Source of the DNA: Pedobacter sp. MC2016-14
GTDB lineage: Bacteria > Bacteroidota > Bacteroidia > Sphingobacteriales > Sphingobacteriaceae
Length of the DNA stretch: 64,000 nucleotides
Direction of reading: 5' to 3'
NCBI RefSeq assembly: GCF_020991475.1
Contig: NZ_JAJMPA010000001.1
Coordinates: 2,480,001 to 2,544,000 of the forward strand
Numbering within the stretch: the stretch's first letter is position 1; every line of letters begins with the position of its first letter. Below the pieces are notes generated by a model that was not told the DNA's origin, made no database searches, and was given only the letters and a program-made list of their open reading frames with translations. Both the position numbers and the translations under genes were made by a program. Of the stretch, positions 51,127-59,317 are shown in pieces.

Positions 51127-51143
51127 ATGCAATAACATTGCAT
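51127..51143. promoter_or_regulatory. Candidate Fur/Zur operator, 7-3-7 palindrome
   Basis: ATGCAAT-AAC-ATTGCAT is a perfect inverted repeat 30 bases upstream of the first gene of an operon that encodes its own Fur-family repressor. Position and symmetry suit an autoregulatory operator. The sequence is not the textbook Fur box. Confidence 0.5.
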
Positions 51144-51260
51144 AATGCCTGCGTAACGTTTTCATAGATTAAGAAGTGTAGGATACAATTGGTATACTAG
51201 AAAATTGGATTATGTACTTTCATTTTAATTAACGCTATTTGTAAAATTAGCAAGGAAGTA

Positions 51261-51809
51261 ATGAAGCATTTTAGAATACTACTGTTTGTATGGTCACTCG
51301 TCTTTAGTTTAGCTGCATTTGGTCAGCAAAAAATAGATTGTGCATCGCTGCTTGATCAAGAACCTTATTTTGTTACACATAAGCCCAAGCCACACGATTC
51401 TCTTTTTATGCGCGATATCAGGATTTTGAAGCAATGTGGAAATTTTGAAGGTGTAGATACGGTTTTACTAAAGGGAACCATTCTTGGTACTTTGATGCTG
51501 GATCAAGTTAGGGGCGGTAAGCCTGCTACCTACAGAACACTAATAGAATACATCAATAACTATAAAAAAACGGCGGCTTACAGAGATTTTATTGAGGGCT
51601 TAATGCTTTACAAAAGACTGGAAAATAAACAAGTGGACCTGAAAGACTGGGAGACAGATAAAGCATTTTTTGTAAAAATGGGCTTTACAGTAAACGATCT
51701 CGATGACTTGAAAATTTACATCTCTGACCCACTTCGTAAGGGATTGACCTATAAGGAAATTTACATAGGATATATGAACGAAATAGAAGCTTTGGGAAGT
51801 CATCAGTAA
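51261..51809 (+). CDS. Secreted protein of unknown function
   Basis: A 182-residue protein with a clear signal peptide (MKHFRILLFVWSLVFSLAAFGQ). The mature part has two cysteines (IDCASLLD and LKQCGNFEGVD) and is otherwise mostly helical and charged (YRTLIEYINNYKKTAAYRDFIEGLMLYKRLENK). I recognise no family or catalytic motif. It diverges from the metal-type operon and shares the 163-base promoter region that holds the palindrome at 51127, so shared regulation is possible. Confidence 0.75.
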   Translation: MKHFRILLFVWSLVFSLAAFGQQKIDCASLLDQEPYFVTHKPKPHDSLFMRDIRILKQCGNFEGVDTVLLKGTILGTLMLDQVRGGKPATYRTLIEYINNYKKTAAYRDFIEGLMLYKRLENKQVDLKDWETDKAFFVKMGFTVNDLDDLKIYISDPLRKGLTYKEIYIGYMNEIEALGSHQ

Positions 51810-51915
51810 ATAGAAATCTAACTTGAATGGGACAAACAAAATGTAACCCAAAACGTTAATGCTTTGCAATACCTTGGCAATTCTACAATCACTACTTAAC
51901 TTACTGAATTATTAT

Positions 51916-52344
51916 ATGTGGATTTTATGGGCAATTCTGGCTTCCTTAACAGCGGCCACTGTTATGATATTAACGAAAGTGGGTTTGAAGAATGTAGACT
52001 CCAGTCTGGCTTTTGCCATTCAATCGGTACTTATTTTAGCTATTACCTGGACTGTGGTGATTACACAGGGTAACAGTGGCAATGTAAAAAATATCGATCA
52101 AAAAACATGGATCATACTCATCTTAGCAGGAGTAGCAACTTCGTTGTCTACTTTATTCTCTTATAAGGCACTGTCTATGGGGCCATCATCTATGGTGGTG
52201 ACAATAGAGAGGACTTCACTCGTTTTTACATTAATATTATCCGTTGTATTTCTTAAAGAAAAATTAACCTGGCAATTGATTGCTGGTGCAGTGCTGATAT
52301 TATCCGGAGCAATTTTAATTGCCTTGTCAGCAGAAAATGAATAA
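51916..52344 (+). CDS. EamA-family small membrane protein, single four-helix repeat
   Basis: A 142-residue inner-membrane protein from the ATG at 51916 (MWILWAILASLTAATVMILTK). Upstream in-frame codons from 51859 would add a non-hydrophobic leader and are rejected. It contains one EamA (DMT) unit of four or five helices, with AGVATSLSTLFSYKALSMGPSSMVVTIERTSLVFTLILSVVFLKEKLTWQLIAGAVLILSGAILI. Most EamA transporters carry two such units; single-unit forms are thought to dimerise. Substrate unknown. A strong terminator follows 25 bases after the stop. Confidence 0.88.
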   Translation: MWILWAILASLTAATVMILTKVGLKNVDSSLAFAIQSVLILAITWTVVITQGNSGNVKNIDQKTWIILILAGVATSLSTLFSYKALSMGPSSMVVTIERTSLVFTLILSVVFLKEKLTWQLIAGAVLILSGAILIALSAENE

Positions 52345-52368
52345 TTTGGTTGGTCAGGTTGAGAAATG

Positions 52369-52404
52369 AAAAACCCTGAAAATCATCGATTTTCAGGGTT
52401 TTTT
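52369..52404 (+). terminator. Intrinsic terminator after the EamA gene
   Basis: AAAAACCCTGAAAATC (52369-52384) and GATTTTCAGGGTTTTT (52388-52403) form a perfect 16-bp stem with a 3-base loop and T-run. It can also serve the minus-strand tRNA, whose 3' end is 17 bases away. Confidence 0.88.
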
Positions 52405-52420
52405 GCTTAAAAACTTCGTG

Positions 52421-52504
52421 TGCCCGAAGAGAGACTCGAACTCTCAAGGATTGTACTCCAACGGCTTCTGAGACCGCAACGTTTACCAATTTCGCCATCC
52501 GGGC
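52421..52504 (-). tRNA. tRNA-Leu (anticodon CAG)
   Basis: On the minus strand an 84-base tRNA folds with acceptor GCCCGGA pairing TTCGGGC and discriminator A. The anticodon loop CTCAGAA gives CAG, with stem GCGGT/GCCGT. A long class II variable arm fits leucine, and the T arm is GAGAG-TTCGAGT-CTCTC. CCA is not encoded. Confidence 0.95.
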
Positions 52505-52540
52505 ATTGACAAATTTCGAAGGTTTTCCTTGTTTCGGTGG

Positions 52541-52548
52541 CAAAGATA
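52541..52548 (-). promoter_or_regulatory. -7 promoter element of tRNA-Leu
   Basis: On the minus strand TATCTTTG matches the Bacteroidota -7 consensus, 37 bases upstream of the tRNA 5' end. No clear -33 TTG was seen. Confidence 0.55.
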
Positions 52549-52619
52549 GTATTTTTTCGATCATTACCTATTGAAAAATCTCTGAGAATTTTTCTCGATT
52601 TGTTCGAATCAAGTTTCAT

Positions 52620-52734
52620 ATAATCACATATAAATCTCAGATCAAAGGCACATATATCGCACATCAATCACAGTCTTTGTGTGTGATTGATGTGCGATAT
52701 ATGTGCGATACATGTGTGATTTATGTGGGATTGA
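52620..52734. repeat. Palindromic array of ten 11-bp units (5 inverted + 5 direct)
   Basis: Five 11-bp units (52620-52674) face five opposite units (52680-52734) across CTTTG. Right-hand units are TGTGTGATTGA, TGTGCGATATA, TGTGCGATACA, TGTGTGATTTA and TGTGGGATTGA; left-hand units read as their complements. The inner 24 bp on each side (52649-52672 and 52682-52705) are perfectly complementary. The array lies between the tRNA promoter and pta. The rest of the 339 bases from 52505 to 52843 is AT-rich with no gene seen. Confidence 0.85.
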
Positions 52735-52843
52735 TTAAAAAAAGAATTGAGTTTGGCTATTTCTGTTTTTTTTAGCAAATTTTAATATTTAATAACTTAA
52801 TTTGGCAATGTGCGTTATAGTATCAATAAGCACGCCTGAATTC

Positions 52844-54937
52844 ATGACAAAAAATATCTTTATTGCCTCTGCAGAGCCCTATACCGGAAAATCAGTAATT
52901 GCATTCGGAATGGTCAATATGCTTTTGGGGAAAACTCAGAAAGTAGGTTATTTTAAGCCTATTATAGCTCAGGATGATCCGCTACAGAAAGAGCAACACA
53001 TTGAAGCGATACTGGATTATTTTGCCCTGCCCATCAACTATAACGATACATTTGCTTTCACCAGACAACAGGTTTTGCATCAGTTTGAATCTGAAAATAG
53101 TGGGGAGATGATTAATACCATCATCAGTAAATATAAAAAACTGGAAGATAACTATGATTTTACGGTGATTGAAGGGAGTGACTTTTTAGGAGAAGGAATT
53201 GCTTTTGAATTTGAGTCAAACGTGCTCATCGCAAAAAATCTGGGCGCACCTGTGATGGTAGTGGTTAGCGGAGAAAATAAAACGGTGGGTCAGTTGGTGA
53301 ATACAGCTGTAAACATTTACCGAAATTTTTTACTAAGGGATGTTCAGGTAATTGGTATCGTAGCCAACATGGTTAGTCAGGCAGATTTAGAGCAGGTGAA
53401 ATCAATGCTTAGTTCGCAGGTGCCACAAGATCTGATGGTAACTGCGATCCCAATGGAAAGCGGTCTTCAAAGTCCAACCATGAAAGAAATTGCGAGCACA
53501 TTGGATGCGAAAATTTTGTTTGGGCAGGATTTGATGGATAACCAGGTAGATAATTTTGTTACTGGTGCAATGATGCTACCCAATTTTTTAAGGCACATTA
53601 AGGACAATGTACTCATTGTGACGCCGGGCGACAGGGGAGACATCATCATTGGGTCTTTACAAGCAAACCTGTCTGCAAATTATCCTAAAGTTGCTGGGAT
53701 TGTGCTCACGGCAGGCAGTTTGCCAGATGAACCCATGATTCGTTTAATTGAGGGTTTGCAATCGGTAATTCCCATTATTTCTGTAGAAAAAGGAACTTTT
53801 GAAACGACCAGGGCAATAGGGGCAATACATTCCAGAATTACAGCAGAAAATAAAAAGAAGATAGCCCTTGCCATTGATCTTTTTGAAAAATATGTAGATA
53901 GTAAGGGGCTGGATGATAAAATTATTACCTTCCAATATCAGGGGATTACTCCGCATATGTTCCAGTATCAGTTGGTTAAATGGGCTAAAAGTCAGAAAAA
54001 ACATATTGTATTACCTGAGGGTAACGATGAAAGGATTTTAAAGGCAGCTGAAAAACTAATTAGCCAGGACGTGGTATCGCTAACCTTGCTGGGAGATCCA
54101 CAGGAAATTGGCAACAGCATCAAAAGGCTTGGGTTAAACCTGGACGTCAATGCCATCCATATCCATAATCCAGCTACCTCAGCCCAGTATTATGATTATG
54201 TAGATACCCTGTATGAACTGCGTAAAAATAAAAATGTAAATCAGGAAATGGCCAGAGATATGATGACTGATGTATCCTATTTCGGGACTATGATGGTGTA
54301 TAAAGGAGATGCAGATGGCATGGTATCGGGAGCGGTGCATACCACACAGCATACAATACGTCCTGCTTTGCAATTCATCAAAACCAGACCAGGAGTATCA
54401 GTGGTATCCTCTGTATTTTTTATGTGTCTGCCAGAGCGGGTAGCTATTTTTGGAGATTGTGCAGTAAACCCAAATCCTACAGCGCAACAGCTTGCAGAAA
54501 TTGCCATATCCTCTGCAGAAACAAGTCAGCGTTTTGGTATTGAACCGAGGATTGCTATGCTTTCTTATTCATCTGGAAGTTCTGGCGAAGGAGAAGATGT
54601 GGAACGGGTTAGGGAAGCTACAATGATCGTAAAAGAAAGAAGACCTGACTTAAAGATTGAAGGCCCAATACAATACGATGCGGCGGTAGATCCATTAGTA
54701 GGTAGGCAAAAGCTTCCGGGATCTGAAGTAGCTGGCAAAGCCAGTGTATTGATCTTTCCGGATTTAAATACAGGGAACAATACTTATAAAGCTGTACAGC
54801 GTGAAACTGGTGCTTTAGCCATTGGGCCAATGTTGCAAGGCCTCAACAAGCCAATTAATGATTTGAGTCGTGGTTGTACGGTTGATGATATTTTTAATAC
54901 GGTGGTCATTACAGCTATCCAGTGCCAGGACATTTAA
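52844..54937 (+). CDS. pta: Phosphate acetyltransferase, long form
   Basis: A 697-residue enzyme interconverting acetyl-CoA and acetyl phosphate. The start at 52844 (MTKNIFIASAEPYTGKSV) begins the dethiobiotin-synthetase-like P-loop domain directly; an in-frame ATG at 52802 would add 14 unsupported residues. A central DRTGG domain (~215-330: RHIKDNVLIVTPGDRGDIIIGSL) is followed by the catalytic PTA domain (~385-695: KKHIVLPEGNDERILKAAEKL, SYSSGSSGEGEDVERV, GPIQYDAAVDPLV, LIFPDLNTGNNTYKAVQR). ackA follows 32 bases downstream, the usual acetate pathway pair for ATP generation or acetate uptake. Confidence 0.97.
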   Translation: MTKNIFIASAEPYTGKSVIAFGMVNMLLGKTQKVGYFKPIIAQDDPLQKEQHIEAILDYFALPINYNDTFAFTRQQVLHQFESENSGEMINTIISKYKKLEDNYDFTVIEGSDFLGEGIAFEFESNVLIAKNLGAPVMVVVSGENKTVGQLVNTAVNIYRNFLLRDVQVIGIVANMVSQADLEQVKSMLSSQVPQDLMVTAIPMESGLQSPTMKEIASTLDAKILFGQDLMDNQVDNFVTGAMMLPNFLRHIKDNVLIVTPGDRGDIIIGSLQANLSANYPKVAGIVLTAGSLPDEPMIRLIEGLQSVIPIISVEKGTFETTRAIGAIHSRITAENKKKIALAIDLFEKYVDSKGLDDKIITFQYQGITPHMFQYQLVKWAKSQKKHIVLPEGNDERILKAAEKLISQDVVSLTLLGDPQEIGNSIKRLGLNLDVNAIHIHNPATSAQYYDYVDTLYELRKNKNVNQEMARDMMTDVSYFGTMMVYKGDADGMVSGAVHTTQHTIRPALQFIKTRPGVSVVSSVFFMCLPERVAIFGDCAVNPNPTAQQLAEIAISSAETSQRFGIEPRIAMLSYSSGSSGEGEDVERVREATMIVKERRPDLKIEGPIQYDAAVDPLVGRQKLPGSEVAGKASVLIFPDLNTGNNTYKAVQRETGALAIGPMLQGLNKPINDLSRGCTVDDIFNTVVITAIQCQDI

Positions 54938-54969
54938 TTCTTTTTTAATTCAATGCTTTCTTTTGAGAT

Positions 54970-56109
54970 ATGAATATTTTAGTGATCAATTCCGGGAGCA
55001 GCTCCCTCAAATATCAGCTGTTTAAAATGCCTTCAAAAAATCCTGTAAGTAGTGGATTAGTAGAACGAATAGGTCTTGAAGGATCACCTGTTGCCAACCA
55101 TAATGATGCTTTAAATCAGGTTTTGAGTTTACTTACTGAAGGAGAACAGGCGGTAATAGCGAGTCCTGATGAAATTGATGCTGTTGGACATAGAGTTGTA
55201 CACGGTGGTGAACATTTTTCAGGAGCGACGTTGATTACTGAAGCCGTAAAAGCGCAAATCAGGAAACTATTTTCATTAGCACCTTTGCATAACCCCGTAA
55301 ATTATACCTGTATAGAGGTGGCAGAGGATACTTTTAAAAAGGCAAAACAAATTGCTGTATTTGACACCGCATTTCATCAAAGTATTCCAGAAAAAGCCTA
55401 TCGTTTTGCAATTCCAGAACCCTATTATAAAGATCATGGTATCCGTGTGTATGGTTTTCATGGTACCAGCCATAAGTATGTTACTGAACAGGCTATGCAA
55501 TGGCTGAATAAGCCAGATGCAAAGATAATCAGTATACATTTAGGTAATGGTTGCAGTATATCGGCAGTAAACGCAGGTAAGTCTGTAGATACCAGTATGG
55601 GTTTTGGCCCTTTAAGCGGATTAATGATGGGGACCCGTTCAGGAGATATTGATCCTTCGGTAATTTTTCATTTGATGGAGCATTCTGGTTATACACTAGA
55701 ACAACTGAGTACGTTGCTTAATAAACAATCGGGCTTACTTGGTGTTGGCGGTTCCAGTGATATGCGCGACATTCGCCGTCGATTGGAGCAAGGCAGCGAG
55801 GAAGCTAAGCTTGCATTAGAACTGTATGCCTATCGCATCAAAAAGTTTATTGGTGCCTACAGCGCAGTACTAAATGGTGTTGATGCTATTTTATTTACTG
55901 CAGGAGTGGGTGAAAATGACAAGGCGATGCGGGATGCAGTTTGCGCAGAAATGGACTATCTGAATATTATACTGGATCAGGAGAAGAATCAAGAGTACAA
56001 AGGTGAAATCTCGGACATCAGTACTTCCGGATCCAGGGTTAAGATTTTGGTGGTGCCCACTAATGAGGAATACGAAATTGCGAGCCAGTGCTATGAGCAG
56101 CTGAAATAA
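54970..56109 (+). CDS. ackA: Acetate kinase
   Basis: A 379-residue kinase converting acetyl phosphate and ADP to acetate and ATP. ASKHA-fold motifs are intact: NSGSSSLKYQL at residues 6-16, GHRVVHGGE, FDTAFHQSIP, GFHGTSHKYV, HLGNGCSISAV, GPLSGLMMGTRSGDIDPS and FTAGVGEN. It is about 20 residues shorter than common AckA proteins, with no motif missing. It is co-directional with pta and probably in the same transcript. Confidence 0.97.
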   Translation: MNILVINSGSSSLKYQLFKMPSKNPVSSGLVERIGLEGSPVANHNDALNQVLSLLTEGEQAVIASPDEIDAVGHRVVHGGEHFSGATLITEAVKAQIRKLFSLAPLHNPVNYTCIEVAEDTFKKAKQIAVFDTAFHQSIPEKAYRFAIPEPYYKDHGIRVYGFHGTSHKYVTEQAMQWLNKPDAKIISIHLGNGCSISAVNAGKSVDTSMGFGPLSGLMMGTRSGDIDPSVIFHLMEHSGYTLEQLSTLLNKQSGLLGVGGSSDMRDIRRRLEQGSEEAKLALELYAYRIKKFIGAYSAVLNGVDAILFTAGVGENDKAMRDAVCAEMDYLNIILDQEKNQEYKGEISDISTSGSRVKILVVPTNEEYEIASQCYEQLK

Positions 56110-56189
56110 AATAAATTAAAGTGTAATTTTCAGAAACCAAGGGTTATTTTATTCCGTATATATGTCTGTAATGTTTAATTAACGCCATT

Positions 56190-57581
56190 ATGGAACATAT
56201 CTCAACACTATCCGAATTAAAAAACCTGATATTACACAAAGCTCAGATCCCGGCAATAACACCTGGCGATTGTAAAAGTATATCAAGGGAAATCAGTAAA
56301 AATTTAAATAAAAGCGTAAGTGAAACCACGCTAAAACGTCTGTTTGGATTTGCTTGCATGCAGCATCATTTTTCCAGTTATACGCTAACTGCATTATCTG
56401 AGTATGCTGGCAAAACCTTTGTTGGCTGTAATGGCTTGGATGGCTCTGCTGGTGTAGAAAATCTTCCGTTTAGTTGGAGAAATATACATGAAGCTGCAAC
56501 ACGACATACTGAGCTGGCTATAAAATGTATAAAAAACCGATCCGAAATTCCCTTTGAACATACGGTGAACAGGAATTTTGCTGAAAAAGACTTCGTAGAA
56601 TTCTTTAGCAGCGACTGCAGCTTTATGAGTTTTATCTCTCCTCCAGGTTTAGGCAGAACATTAATTATGGGGCGTCTGGCAAAAAAAATCCTGCAGGAAA
56701 AACTTAGTATTACTTCCAGGTCTACATTGCTCTTTCTTTCGGTAAGAAATATTGTCGATGAATTTGGGATCTGCGAAAGTTTTGAAGATCAGCTTAAAAG
56801 TCAGTTGGGGATTGCAAAGAAGGATAGCTTAATCAAGTATGCCAATGAGCATTATGAGGCCACTGGAGGTAAATTGATTGTTTTTATTGATGGCTTGGTT
56901 GAACTTGCACTAAAACAGGATAAAATTACGGCACTTTTTGATACAATCATCAATTTCATTGTTAAAATTGGTCAGCAAAAAAGTATCAAGCTGGTGATGA
57001 GCATGCGTTCAAATACCTGGACTAATTTTAAGTCCTGTATGCTAAAACAACATGGGCTTGAGCAAAAATGGTTTAAGGGCGCTCATTACAATGAAAACGA
57101 AATTAGTAACGTTCCATTGTTGACCGAAGACGAAATTGATCAGGTTTTGTCAGGTTTGGGCCTGGCTGCATTAGCGGATTTGCAACCTAAATTAAGGACA
57201 CAGTTAAGTTTTCCATTTTACATGCAACCATATATTGAGATGTTGAGTGATAATTCTGAATACGGCCATATAGAAAGTTCCGTGGCAGTGAGTTTGACGC
57301 CCTTTTTTATGTATAATAAGGTCTACAGCTCAAGTTATTCTACAGAAAAAATATATTTCATAAAGCGTTTAGTTGAACTTACCGGCTCCGGCCCTACAGT
57401 TCACCCGGTTTTAAAAGAAAATTTAATCAGTGGTTTAGAGATGTTTAAAAATGCTTACAAGGAGCTACTGTGCGATGGTATATTGATGGAGGAAAAAGGA
57501 AATGAACAGCAATTGTACAAAAGAGTAGTCCGGTTTGTTCACCCTCATTTTTTTGAATATTTCAATTCTGTTTCGCTTTAG
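56190..57581 (+). CDS. STAND-like P-loop protein with Bacteroidota helical N-terminus and altered Walker A
   Basis: A 463-residue protein. The N-terminal ~80 residues (CKSISREISKNLNKSVSETTLKRLFGF, FSSYTLTALSEYAG) match a helix-turn-helix-like domain I know from several Bacteroidota regulators and signalling proteins. Residues ~125-330 look like a STAND/NACHT-type NTPase: a Walker A-like SPPGLGRT (150-157) has Arg156 instead of Lys, and Walker B KLIVFIDGLVEL has Asp234. The C-terminal ~130 residues are helical and unassigned. No effector domain is visible. It is a single gene after ackA, and only 8 bases separate its stop from the converging MATE gene. Confidence 0.7.
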   Translation: MEHISTLSELKNLILHKAQIPAITPGDCKSISREISKNLNKSVSETTLKRLFGFACMQHHFSSYTLTALSEYAGKTFVGCNGLDGSAGVENLPFSWRNIHEAATRHTELAIKCIKNRSEIPFEHTVNRNFAEKDFVEFFSSDCSFMSFISPPGLGRTLIMGRLAKKILQEKLSITSRSTLLFLSVRNIVDEFGICESFEDQLKSQLGIAKKDSLIKYANEHYEATGGKLIVFIDGLVELALKQDKITALFDTIINFIVKIGQQKSIKLVMSMRSNTWTNFKSCMLKQHGLEQKWFKGAHYNENEISNVPLLTEDEIDQVLSGLGLAALADLQPKLRTQLSFPFYMQPYIEMLSDNSEYGHIESSVAVSLTPFFMYNKVYSSSYSTEKIYFIKRLVELTGSGPTVHPVLKENLISGLEMFKNAYKELLCDGILMEEKGNEQQLYKRVVRFVHPHFFEYFNSVSL

Positions 57582-57589
57582 CTATCCTG

Positions 57590-59017
57590 TTAAACTTTGA
57601 TCGTTTTCCATCTGCCTCTTTTAAATAAGATGATGCTGGCAATAGTAATTGCTGCCTCGGCAATGGGAATAGCCAGAAAAACGCCCGTTGGCCCGAGTTT
57701 AAAGTGTATAGACAAGGTGTAAGCAAGCGGAATTTGAAATAACCAGAAGCCAAAGAAGTTAACCCAGGTTGGTGTCTTTGTGTCACCAGCGCCGTTAAAT
57801 GCATTAATGAGTACCATTCCAATACCGTAAAATATATACCCGGCACTTAATATTCTGATTGCCCGTGTTGCAATGTCATGTACATGGTTGTTATTGGTAA
57901 AGAACCACATAATGGGTTCAGCTGCTAGGAGGCTGATGATCATGATTGTGGTCATGTACGTGACGCTGAATTTTGCAGTTGTAATAACCGAACGTTCGGC
58001 ACGTATAATTTCATTTGCGCCAAGGTTCTGTCCAACAAGTGTGGCCGCTGCACCACTTAATCCCCAGGCCGGAAGCATAAAAAACATCATGATGCGTAAT
58101 GCGCTTTGATAACCTGCAGATCCTTCATCTCCGCCGGTATGAGCTACCACCTGGGCCAGAAATATCCAGCTGCAGCTGGCAATCACAAATTGTAGTACTG
58201 CCGGTGCGGCAACTTTAATCAACGCTTTTATTTGTTCAGGATCTGGTATAAAATAGCTTGCAACGACTTTAAGGATGCCCTTTCCATTGAATAGATTATA
58301 GGTTTGGTACAATACACCGATTAATCTGCCTGTAGTAGTGGCCATAGCCGCACCGGTTAAACCAAAGGCAGGAATGGGACCAAATCCATTGATTAAAACA
58401 GGACATAAGATAATGTTGCAGATGTTGGCTATCCACAGACTTTTCATGGCTATGGCTGCGTTTCCAGCTCCACGAAAAATCCCGTTAAATAGAAACAACA
58501 GCATAATGATGAAACTTCCACCAAAAGTAATGCGCATAAATGGAGTGCCATAAATAGCTGATTCTGCAGAAGAACCCATCGTCATCAGAATCTCTTTTGC
58601 ATAAATACACCCTGGAACTGCAAGAATGAGGTTTAAGGATAATGCAATGAGAATAGCCTGCATACCGGATTTGGCAGCCGATACCGGGTCTTTTTCGCCG
58701 ATCCGACGGGCTACAATGGCGGTGGCCGCCATACTGATGCCCATGGCAATAGAGTAAAGGATGGTGAGCACAGATTCTGTAAGGCCTACGGTTTGTACCG
58801 CAAAACTGCTGTTCTCCAGATGACCAACAAAATACAAATCTACCAATGCAAATACAGACTCCATTGCCATTTCCAGCATCATGGGAATGGCCAGTAGCAA
58901 TACTGCCCTGCGAATGCTTCCCTGGGTAAAGTCCGCAGACTCGCCAGCAAGCGCTTGTTTTAGCAAGGTAAATATCCTGGATAATTTGCCTCGGGCTATG
59001 GGCGTGGAATTTGGCAT
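57590..59017 (-). CDS. MATE-family efflux transporter
   Basis: A 475-residue inner-membrane multidrug and toxin exporter with 12 predicted helices in two halves. The first half starts LLLAIPMMLEMAMESVFALVDLYFVGHL, the typical MATE opening, and the second half contains ALRIMMFFMLPAWGLSGAAATLVGQNLGA. It should export cationic compounds in exchange for Na+ or H+. A ~30-residue soluble leader precedes the first helix. It diverges from the DUF3606 gene and converges with the STAND-like gene. Confidence 0.95.
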   Translation of the reverse strand: MPNSTPIARGKLSRIFTLLKQALAGESADFTQGSIRRAVLLLAIPMMLEMAMESVFALVDLYFVGHLENSSFAVQTVGLTESVLTILYSIAMGISMAATAIVARRIGEKDPVSAAKSGMQAILIALSLNLILAVPGCIYAKEILMTMGSSAESAIYGTPFMRITFGGSFIIMLLFLFNGIFRGAGNAAIAMKSLWIANICNIILCPVLINGFGPIPAFGLTGAAMATTTGRLIGVLYQTYNLFNGKGILKVVASYFIPDPEQIKALIKVAAPAVLQFVIASCSWIFLAQVVAHTGGDEGSAGYQSALRIMMFFMLPAWGLSGAAATLVGQNLGANEIIRAERSVITTAKFSVTYMTTIMIISLLAAEPIMWFFTNNNHVHDIATRAIRILSAGYIFYGIGMVLINAFNGAGDTKTPTWVNFFGFWLFQIPLAYTLSIHFKLGPTGVFLAIPIAEAAITIASIILFKRGRWKTIKV

Positions 59018-59134
59018 ATTTGAAGAATAGAATTGGTAAACTTACAAATACTTTGCCGTACAAAGATTATTTTTATCCATACTTAAAACTTTTAGCGTTG
59101 AAGATTGTATTACAAATAACCAAAGTATTTTGCC

Positions 59135-59317
59135 ATGGAAAATTTAACCCATTTAAAAGACAATTCCAGCAATCTGATTGATGTATCTGAAAGTTTTGAA
59201 CTGGAATACTGGAGCGAAAAGTTCAGCGTTACGCCAGAACAATTAAAAAGCGCCATTAAAGCCATCTGTAACTGTGCAGCAGATAAAGTAAGGTCTTATC
59301 TTGACAACAACAGGTAG
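59135..59317 (+). CDS. DUF3606-domain small protein
   Basis: A 60-residue protein. The central segment FELEYWSEKFSVTPEQLKSAIKAICNCAADKVRSYL matches the DUF3606 pattern (aromatic-W, KF, L..A, V, YL). It is cytoplasmic by composition. Function is unknown for the family. Its stop codon abuts the end of the converging metallophosphoesterase gene. Confidence 0.85.
   Translation: MENLTHLKDNSSNLIDVSESFELEYWSEKFSVTPEQLKSAIKAICNCAADKVRSYLDNNR

Noticed and set aside
52620-52734. Possible CRISPR array
   Set aside because: Units are 11 bp, contiguous and in two opposite orientations with no spacers; no cas genes are nearby.
52421-52734. Integrative element inserted at tRNA-Leu
   Set aside because: No integrase, no direct repeat of the tRNA end and no foreign gene block were seen; flanking genes are housekeeping.
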